Shown: in pieces, positions 57,964 through 64,000 of the stretch | Position numbering within the stretch: position 1 is the first letter of the stretch | How the letters are laid out: the number at the start of each line of letters is the position of its first letter | From: Chryseobacterium sp. YIM B08800 | GTDB taxonomy: Bacteria > Bacteroidota > Bacteroidia > Flavobacteriales > Weeksellaceae | Reading direction: 5' to 3' | Length of the DNA stretch: 64,000 bases | Assembly (NCBI RefSeq): GCF_026163565.1 | Contig: NZ_JAPDKN010000038.1 | Span: 25,488 to 89,487 of the forward strand | Position numbers and translations under genes: made by a program | Notes under the pieces: model-generated | What the model was told of the DNA's origin: nothing | Database searches by the model: none | The model's input: the letters and a program-made list of their open reading frames with translations, nothing else

Positions 57964-59877
57964 ATGGAGAATTTAATATATGCAATAGTACTTTTACCAC
58001 TTATAGGCTTTCTTATCAACGGACTTTTCGGAAAAAATCTTCCAAAGATTGTAGTCGGAAGTTTGGCAACAGCTGCAGTTTTTGCATCTTTTTGTATTGC
58101 GGTAAGCTTATTTTTAAAATTTGACTCTGAAAGTCCTGCGGTTGTTGTAAAAGCATTCGAATGGTTCAGAGTAAACGGAATTCAAATCAACTTCGGTTTC
58201 CAGATTGATCAGTTATCATTAATGATGGTGATGATTATCACAGGGATTGGATCTTTAATTCACCTGTATTCTATCGGATACATGAGCCACGATAAAGGTT
58301 TTTATAAGTTTTTTACTTACTTAAATCTTTTCATCTTCTCAATGTTACTTTTGGTAATGGGAAGCAACTATATGATTTTATTCATCGGTTGGGAAGGTGT
58401 AGGTCTTTGTTCTTATCTATTGATCGGATTCTGGTACACCAACGAAGAATATGGTAAAGCAGCAAGAAAAGCTTTCATCATGAACAGAATTGGTGACCTT
58501 GGTTTATTGATCGGTATTTTCATGATCGCATCTCAGACTAACTCTGTAGATTATATTTCAGTGGCACAAAATGCTTCTAAATTTGAATTAGACGGTACGA
58601 TCATCATCTTTATCACAGCAAGTTTATTTATCGGTGCTGTTGGTAAATCTGCGCAGGTTCCTTTATATACTTGGTTACCCGATGCGATGGCCGGTCCAAC
58701 TCCTGTTTCAGCATTGATTCACGCGGCAACGATGGTTACTGCAGGTATTTATTTGGTGGTAAGATCAAACTTCTTATTCACTTTAGCTCCAACCGTTCAG
58801 GGCGGAATTTTATTAATAGGATTCTTAACGGCAGCTTTGGCTGGTTTCTACGCACTGCGTCAGAACGACATCAAAAAAGTTTTGGCATATTCTACAGTTT
58901 CACAGCTTGGTTTTATGTTCATCGCTTTAGGTTTGGGAGCTTATTCTACCGCAATGTTCCACGTAATGACACACGCTTTCTTCAAAGCATTGTTATTCTT
59001 AGGAGCAGGTTCTGTGATTCACGCAATGAGCAACGAGCAGGATATGCGTTTTATGGGAGGTTTAAAAAAATACATTCCAATTACGCACATCACTTTCCTG
59101 ATTGGAACATTGGCAATCTCAGGTTTCCCTTTACTTTCAGGGATGATCTCTAAAGACGAAATTTTGGTTGCAGCATTTGCTAAAAACCCTATTTACTGGG
59201 TAATGTTATTCATTTTAGCAGCAACAACCGCAGCATATATGTTCAGACTGTATTATTTAACTTTCCACGGAGAATTCAGAGGTACAGAAGAGCAAAAACA
59301 CCATTTACACGAAAGCCCGATGAATATGACGTTACCGTTAATCGTTCTGGCAATTCTTTCAGTAATCGGAGGTTTTATTAATTTACCACACTTTATCGGT
59401 CACGGTCATTATGCTAAATTAATGGAATGGCTGAAACCGGTATTGACACCGGAAAGCTTTAAGCAAATGGAAATGACTCTTTCGGGAGTAGATTTCAATA
59501 CAGAAATGATTCTTTTGGGAGCAACCATCTTAATGTTCTTTACGGTTTGGTTCATTGTGAAAAACATGTATGTGAACAAAAAGAAAATGGCTCTTGCCGA
59601 AGAAGAATATACAGGCTGGGAAAAACTTTCTGCTAAAAAGTTATATGTTGATGAGCTTTACAATGCATTAATTGTAAAAACTTTCGAAGGACTTGGACGT
59701 GGCGGAAAAATGTTTGACAAAGGCGTTTTAGACCGTTTTGTAGACTACATAGGTGAAGGTGCTGAAGACAGCGGAAAATCTATGAAGCGTATTCAAAACG
59801 GGAATGTTGAGAACTATGTTCTTATCATGACTTTGGCTGTGGGAATTATACTGATTGTTAACTTTATATTACAATAA
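57964..59877 (+). CDS. nuoL: NADH-quinone oxidoreductase subunit L
   Basis: The 637-residue subunit is the distal antiporter-like proton pump with about 15 or 16 helices. The conserved blocks are FIGWEGVGLCSYLLIGFWY, KSAQVPLYTWLPDAMAGPTP and LIHAATMVTAGIYL, followed by the long C-terminal lateral-helix region. The nuoM start overlaps its stop codon by one base. Confidence 0.97.
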   Translation: MENLIYAIVLLPLIGFLINGLFGKNLPKIVVGSLATAAVFASFCIAVSLFLKFDSESPAVVVKAFEWFRVNGIQINFGFQIDQLSLMMVMIITGIGSLIHLYSIGYMSHDKGFYKFFTYLNLFIFSMLLLVMGSNYMILFIGWEGVGLCSYLLIGFWYTNEEYGKAARKAFIMNRIGDLGLLIGIFMIASQTNSVDYISVAQNASKFELDGTIIIFITASLFIGAVGKSAQVPLYTWLPDAMAGPTPVSALIHAATMVTAGIYLVVRSNFLFTLAPTVQGGILLIGFLTAALAGFYALRQNDIKKVLAYSTVSQLGFMFIALGLGAYSTAMFHVMTHAFFKALLFLGAGSVIHAMSNEQDMRFMGGLKKYIPITHITFLIGTLAISGFPLLSGMISKDEILVAAFAKNPIYWVMLFILAATTAAYMFRLYYLTFHGEFRGTEEQKHHLHESPMNMTLPLIVLAILSVIGGFINLPHFIGHGHYAKLMEWLKPVLTPESFKQMEMTLSGVDFNTEMILLGATILMFFTVWFIVKNMYVNKKKMALAEEEYTGWEKLSAKKLYVDELYNALIVKTFEGLGRGGKMFDKGVLDRFVDYIGEGAEDSGKSMKRIQNGNVENYVLIMTLAVGIILIVNFILQ

Positions 59878-61370
59878 TGTCTTATTTACTATTAACATTA
59901 TTACTTTTACCTCTTGTAGGTTCGGGATTAACCTTTGCATGGAAGAATACTTCCAGCAAATATTTGGCGCTGGGAATTGCTTTGATTCAGATGTTGCTTA
60001 CATTTTACATCCTTTCGGATTTCAATTTTGAACCGACGGTTGACAGTGTTTTGCAATACGAGATCAATTATCCTTGGTCGCAGTTTATAAAAAGTAACCT
60101 TCATTTCGGAATTGACGGAATGAGTTTGCTTCTTTTATTGCTGACCAATATTCTTTCGCCTCTAATTATTTTATCATCATTTAACGAAAACGTAAGCTAC
60201 AAAAACTCTTTCTACGGACTTATTTTGCTGATGCAGTTTGGTCTTGTAGGAGTATTTACGGCTTTAGACGGTTTGTTATTCTATATTTTCTGGGAAGTAA
60301 CGCTTATTCCAATTTGGTTTATTGCGGCTCTTTGGGGACAGGAAAACAAAAGAATGGAATTCACAACAAAATTCTTCGTGTATACCTTCGTAGGATCTTT
60401 GTTTATGTTGGCTGGTTTAATCTATGTTTACACGCATTCAGCATCTTTCGCTCTTACAGATTTGTATAATGCAGATTTGGGTGAAACGCAGCAGATTGTT
60501 GTATTCTGGTTTATTTTCTTTGCATTTGCAGTGAAACTTCCGGTTTTCCCTTTCCACACTTGGCAACCCGATACGTATACTTATTCTCCAACTCAAGGAT
60601 CAATGCTTTTATCAGGAATTATGCTGAAAATGGCAATCTACGGAGTAATCAGATATCTATTACCAATTACACCGACCGCTATTTTCGGAATTTCAGGGCA
60701 GATTGTGATCATCCTTGCTATTATCGGAATTGTACACGGTGCTTTAATTGCGATCATTCAGACTGATATGAAGAGAATTATTGCATATTCTTCTTTCTCA
60801 CACGTTGGATTAATGGTTGCAGGTATTTTCTCTTCAGCGGTTCTTACTTTAAGAGGAACTTTAACGATTGAAGGAGCTGAAGGAGCTTTAATTCAGACTT
60901 TCGCTCACGGTATCAACGTTGCAGGTTTGTTCTATTGTGCAGATATTTTATACAAAAGATTCAAAACAAGAGACATCAGACAAATGGGAGGTTTGGCAAA
61001 AGTAGCACCTAAGTTTGCGGTATTGTTCTTACTGATTATTTTAGGTTCAATGGGAGTTCCATTGACGAATGGTTTCATTGGTGAATTTATCCTTATTAAA
61101 TCTATCTTTGATTTTAATGTATTGGCTTCAGTTATTGCTGGTTTAACGATCATTCTTTGTGCAGTTTATCTATTGAGATTTTACGGTAAGGCAATGTTTG
61201 GTGAAGGTAATGCTGCGGTTTTGAGCACAGCAAAAGATTTATCGGCAGTAGAATTTTCAGTATTGGCAAGTATTGCAGTATTTGTGATCTTGTTAGGAAT
61301 TTTCCCTCAACCGATTATCGATATGGTGGGAAGTTCATTGAAGTTTGTGTATTCATCGATGATCAATTAG
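59877..61370 (+). CDS. nuoM: NADH-quinone oxidoreductase subunit M
   Basis: The 497-residue proton-pumping subunit has FYIFWEVTLIPIWFI, KLPVFPFHTWQPDTYTYSPT and AYSSFSHVGLMVAGIFS, with conserved lysines and the helix V glutamate. It overlaps nuoL by one base. Downstream, a 135-bp spacer contains short repeats. Confidence 0.97.
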   Translation: MSYLLLTLLLLPLVGSGLTFAWKNTSSKYLALGIALIQMLLTFYILSDFNFEPTVDSVLQYEINYPWSQFIKSNLHFGIDGMSLLLLLLTNILSPLIILSSFNENVSYKNSFYGLILLMQFGLVGVFTALDGLLFYIFWEVTLIPIWFIAALWGQENKRMEFTTKFFVYTFVGSLFMLAGLIYVYTHSASFALTDLYNADLGETQQIVVFWFIFFAFAVKLPVFPFHTWQPDTYTYSPTQGSMLLSGIMLKMAIYGVIRYLLPITPTAIFGISGQIVIILAIIGIVHGALIAIIQTDMKRIIAYSSFSHVGLMVAGIFSSAVLTLRGTLTIEGAEGALIQTFAHGINVAGLFYCADILYKRFKTRDIRQMGGLAKVAPKFAVLFLLIILGSMGVPLTNGFIGEFILIKSIFDFNVLASVIAGLTIILCAVYLLRFYGKAMFGEGNAAVLSTAKDLSAVEFSVLASIAVFVILLGIFPQPIIDMVGSSLKFVYSSMIN

Positions 61371-61402
61371 GATTATAGGATTTAAAAATATAAAGATTTA
61401 AA

Positions 61403-61497
61403 AATTGAGAAATTAGAAATTGAGAAATTAGAAGTACAATTTGAGGCATCTCAAATCTCGTATCTTTGATCTCGCATCTATTATCTCGCATCTCAAA
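61403..61497. repeat. Short-unit repeats in the nuoM-nuoN spacer
   Basis: AAATTGAGAAATTAG occurs twice in tandem, followed by a run of ATCTCGTATCT / ATCTCGCATCT units. The run ends a few bases before the nuoN ATG. Confidence 0.75.
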
Positions 61498-61505
61498 AAT
61501 AAATT

Positions 61506-62891
61506 ATGAGTGTTTTAATTATTGTTTTCCTGACAGCAGTTGCTGCATTATTCTCGGGAGTTTTTGAAAAAGGAAAATTCGCAAGATACATTGGGATTTT
61601 TGGGTTAATCGTTGCATTGTATGTAAGCTTTTTACCTGAAGCGTCTTTCTTCGAAAAATACAGATTAATGTATGAGTACGGACAAAATACAGCTTTGTTT
61701 ACAAAAATTTCTATTGTAACGACTTTGCTTTTATTCTTCCTAGGAGGTTTTGCATTCAGCAATCACAGAAACCATCAGTCAGAATTGTATGCATTGATGC
61801 TTTTTGCATTGTGCGGAGGTTTTGTATTGTTCGGATACCAAAACTTGGTGACTTTGTTCTTAGGAGTTGAAATTTTGTCTATTCCGTTATATGTAATGGC
61901 GGGCTCAAACAAAACAGATCTTAGATCAAACGAAGCATCTTTGAAATATTTCCTGATGGGAGCATTTGCAACAGGTTTCTTATTATTAGGAATTGCATTT
62001 ATCTACGGAAGCACAGGAACATTTGATTTATACAGAATTCATGATTTCAGCACGGTAAATCCAACCAACGGAATGTTTATTCTTGGAGTTGTATTGATGC
62101 TTTGTGCGATGGCATTTAAAGTAGCTTTAGCACCTTTCCACATGTGGAGCCCGGATGTTTACCAGGGTTCACCTTCATTGATCACCGCTTTCATGGCGAG
62201 TGTTGTAAAAATCTCAGGATTTTATGCATTATTCAGATTAATGACAATTGGATTCTCTGGAGTTACTCACGAATGGATCAATATTTTAGGCGTATTCTTA
62301 ATCATTACTTTACTATTGGCAAACGCAATGGGTCTTGCTCAGACGAATGCTAAAAGAATGTTGGCGTACTCTTCAGTTTCGCACGCAGGATATATCGGGT
62401 TAGTATTCTTCGGAATGAATGCTCTTTCAACATATACATTAGCGTTTTATTTATTCGCTTATTCATTGTCTACAGTGGGAGTATTTATGTGTTTAATTTG
62501 GGTTGAAAAACTAAAAAGAGAAACGTCTTACGGAGCTTTCAAAGGTTTGGCTAAATCTGAACCATTATTGGCAACCGTTGCAACCATCTCTTTGCTTTCA
62601 ATGGCAGGAATTCCTTTAACGGCAGGTTTTATGGGTAAATTTTCATTATTTGCACAGGCTTTAACGAAAGACAATAATACCTTCTTGGTCATTGTAGCGG
62701 TTTTAGGTTCCGCAATCTCAATCGCCTATTATTTAAGACTGATTATCGCAATGTTTTTCTTTAAAGAAACAACCTTCAAAACATCAGAAAGAGTAACGGT
62801 AACGTACAATATTGTCGCAGTATTCATTATTGCATCGATTATTGCACTGGGCGTTTTCCCTGATTTATTTGCAAAGCAATTCGGATTGTAA
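61506..62891 (+). CDS. nuoN: NADH-quinone oxidoreductase subunit N
   Basis: The 461-residue antiporter-like subunit has FLGVEILSIPLYVMAG, KVALAPFHMWSPDVYQGSP and AYSSVSHAGYIGLVFFG. It is the last gene of the operon, followed after 25 bp by a terminator, so all fourteen subunits A-N are present. Confidence 0.97.
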   Translation: MSVLIIVFLTAVAALFSGVFEKGKFARYIGIFGLIVALYVSFLPEASFFEKYRLMYEYGQNTALFTKISIVTTLLLFFLGGFAFSNHRNHQSELYALMLFALCGGFVLFGYQNLVTLFLGVEILSIPLYVMAGSNKTDLRSNEASLKYFLMGAFATGFLLLGIAFIYGSTGTFDLYRIHDFSTVNPTNGMFILGVVLMLCAMAFKVALAPFHMWSPDVYQGSPSLITAFMASVVKISGFYALFRLMTIGFSGVTHEWINILGVFLIITLLLANAMGLAQTNAKRMLAYSSVSHAGYIGLVFFGMNALSTYTLAFYLFAYSLSTVGVFMCLIWVEKLKRETSYGAFKGLAKSEPLLATVATISLLSMAGIPLTAGFMGKFSLFAQALTKDNNTFLVIVAVLGSAISIAYYLRLIIAMFFFKETTFKTSERVTVTYNIVAVFIIASIIALGVFPDLFAKQFGL

Positions 62892-62915
62892 TTTGAATCA
62901 AGATATTTAAAAATT

Positions 62916-62945
62916 AAACCTTTCAATTTTTTGGAAGGTTTTTTT
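62916..62945 (+). terminator. Terminator of the nuo operon
   Basis: AAACCTTTC (62916-62924) pairs with GGAAGGTTT (62933-62941) with one wobble pair, followed by a T-tract. Confidence 0.85.
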
Positions 62946-63040
62946 GTGAAATTAATAATCTTTGTAGGTATGCTCCTAATTAAACTATAATTTCTGAATA
63001 TTATTTAAATTGAATTTGGAATATGGGCAACTTCTAAGTT

Positions 63041-63107
63041 TCGCTCCTACGGAGCTCATGCTTTTTCCAATAATTTTCTACAGAGGTTTTGCTCTTAAGG
63101 AGCAAAT
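63041..63107. repeat. Twin-hairpin repeat with GCTCC-GGAGC stems (copy 2)
   Basis: GCTCCTACGGAGC (63043-63055) and GCTCTTAAGGAGC (63091-63103) are spaced as in 18485-18552, with ATTTTCTACAGAGG between. In the second stem a C-to-T change still leaves a G-T wobble pair, so pairing is kept. It lies in the 710-bp gene-free region between nuoN and the last gene. Confidence 0.8.
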
Positions 63108-63124
63108 CGTCTTATCGTATTCTA

Positions 63125-63396
63125 ATATTGACACTCTGAAATTTAATCTTTCTGTTGAGAAATGTTATCTGACAGCATTGCAAAACCATCTGTCTGCTTC
63201 GGAATAAAATCTGTCTGTTACGGAATGTCATCTTACTGTTTTGCAAACCATCTGTCCGTTTCGAAAAATCATCTGTCAGTTTCGTAAAACTATCTCACCA
63301 CTTCGGAATAAGATCTGTCTGTTACGGAAAATTATATAACACTTGAGAAATACAATCTGTCTGTTGCGAAATATCATCTAATCGCTGCAGAATAGT
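63125..63396. repeat. Degenerate 21-bp minisatellite
   Basis: About 13 units follow a consensus near ATCTGTCTGTTACGGAATA. Unit starts fall at 63146, 63167, 63188, 63209, 63230, 63250, 63271, 63292, 63313, 63334, 63355 and 63376, so the period is 21 bp with a single 20-bp step. Units differ at several positions, so the array is old. No complete gene spans it. Confidence 0.88.
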
Positions 63397-63541
63397 AGCT
63401 TACTTTATTTTGTACCAAAAAAATTCAAAAACTATCTACATTATTTTACTACTAAAAGAATAAAAAATACGTCAAGTTCTGTCGTAACATTAATTTAGCT
63501 TTACATCACAAATGACGTATTTATAAGAGTTGTATCAATCA

Positions 63542-63573
63542 TTTGTGATATGTATTAAAAAATGTTAAATTAG
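63542..63573 (+). promoter_or_regulatory. Promoter of the last (partial) gene
   Basis: TTTG (63542-63545) is followed after 20 nt by TAAATTAG (63566-63573), one base from TAnnTTTG. The ATG is 28 bp downstream. Confidence 0.5.
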
Positions 63574-63601
63574 CAAAAAATATTAACTAAAAACGCAAAT
63601 C

Positions 63602-64000
63602 ATGAAAAAGCTCTACACGAGTGCATTTTTCGTATGCACAATTGCTGTACTCTATGCTCAAGATGTGGTATGGCAAAAGGATATTAAATCCTCTACTCAG
63701 GATTTTCTTTCACAAGTCACCACAACAGTAGATCAGCAATATCTTGTAACAGGTAGTAGTATTCAAGCAGGAAGCGGGAAGCTGGGTGCCGGAAGTTTAC
63801 CTTCTCAGGGTAAAGGAAATCAAAACAACGGTTACGATTTTCATCTTGTTAAATTAAATCAACAGGGAGAAGAAGTCTGGGAAAAGTATTTCTCAGGACA
63901 AAATCACGACTTTTTATCGGCAACGGTTGCTACGCAGGAAGGAGGATTTCTTTTAGCAGGAACTTCTTTTTCAGGAAAAGGGTTAGACAAAAAAGATGCT
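63602..64000 (+). CDS. N-terminal part of a secreted protein, continues beyond the window
   Basis: The first 133 codons are open to the window edge. A signal peptide ends YAQ (about residue 20), followed by VVWQKDIKSSTQDFLSQVTT and repeats of the type YLVTGSSIQAG and FLLAGTSFSGKG. This recurring pattern is typical of large secreted Bacteroidota proteins made of beta-propeller-like units, often ending in a type A sorting domain. The family and full length cannot be determined here. Confidence 0.75.
   Translation, partial: MKKLYTSAFFVCTIAVLYAQDVVWQKDIKSSTQDFLSQVTTTVDQQYLVTGSSIQAGSGKLGAGSLPSQGKGNQNNGYDFHLVKLNQQGEEVWEKYFSGQNHDFLSATVATQEGGFLLAGTSFSGKGLDKKDA

Noticed and set aside
58671..59153. 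160-codon frame inside nuoL
   Set aside because: It is a shadow frame of nuoL with cysteine/arginine/serine-rich composition and no motif.
63010..63207. 65-codon open frame entering the 21-bp repeat array
   Set aside because: It runs through the twin hairpin and the minisatellite, has no promoter and stops in the array; it reads as repeat, not gene.
63125..63396. Possible CRISPR array
   Set aside because: The units are contiguous 21-bp tandem repeats with divergence throughout and no unique spacers; no cas genes nearby.

Overview
The window is low-GC DNA from a member of the Bacteroidota, most likely a Chryseobacterium-like Flavobacteriia. The evidence is the GLPGLI-family protein, a type A (type IX secretion) sorting domain, -33/-7 promoters of the TTTG/TAnnTTTG type, a lack of purine-rich ribosome binding sites, the short NuoG, and many palindromic intergenic repeats. 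Genus is an inference from protein style, not from an rRNA gene.

Region 1 (about 1-15.8 kb) is a pectin and hemicellulose degradation cluster. On the + strand it has a GH43 glycosidase, GH28 polygalacturonase, a carbohydrate-esterase-like hydrolase, CE8 pectin methylesterase, CE12-type rhamnogalacturonan acetylesterase, a KdgF-like cupin, two tandem paralogous esterases, a GH95 glycosidase and a PL1 pectate lyase lipoprotein. A convergent two-gene minus-strand operon holds a DUF4861 protein and a PL10 pectate lyase. Together these could demethylate, deacetylate, cleave and debranch pectin, then linearise the unsaturated uronate product. No SusC/SusD pair or dedicated regulator is in view. The spaces between genes carry several families of palindromic repeats.

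Region 2 (15.9-20.9 kb) has a small membrane protein, an OmpR-type response regulator and its histidine kinase, a probable outer-membrane protein, a secreted cupin and a PepSY-like protein. Three of these promoters share an exact tandem motif, TTCCCA-N4-TTTCCA, in the same position relative to the -7 element. This is a good candidate for the regulator's own binding site.

Region 3 (20.9-32.3 kb) looks accessory. It has a 1,897-residue transglutaminase-like/DUF4011/SF1 helicase/Vsr-like nuclease protein (a defence candidate), then small proteins (DUF6896-like, LprI-like, HNH, DUF2695-like), a 5' gene remnant overlapped by the HNH gene, a monothiol thioredoxin-like protein, a methyltransferase and a GLPGLI protein.

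Region 4 (32.4-48.2 kb) is mostly core: a GNAT-nitrilase fusion, a sugar dehydrogenase lipoprotein, methionine aminopeptidase, a CAU-anticodon tRNA, methylmalonyl-CoA epimerase, RbfA, a LolC/E-type permease, secreted endonuclease I, AroE, a DUF349 protein, RibD, a YigZ protein, a multispanning membrane protein, a YugP-type zinc peptidase, a GNAT protein and a tiny membrane protein.

Region 5 (48.3-62.9 kb) is a complete 14-subunit complex I operon, nuoABCDEFGHIJKLMN, with separate nuoC and nuoD and an unrelated outer-membrane-type gene between nuoF and nuoG. Several nuo spacers are built of 7-bp tandem repeats or dispersed repeats. After a terminator there is a 0.7 kb gene-free stretch with a twin hairpin shared with region 2 and a 21-bp minisatellite, then the start of a secreted protein that runs off the window.
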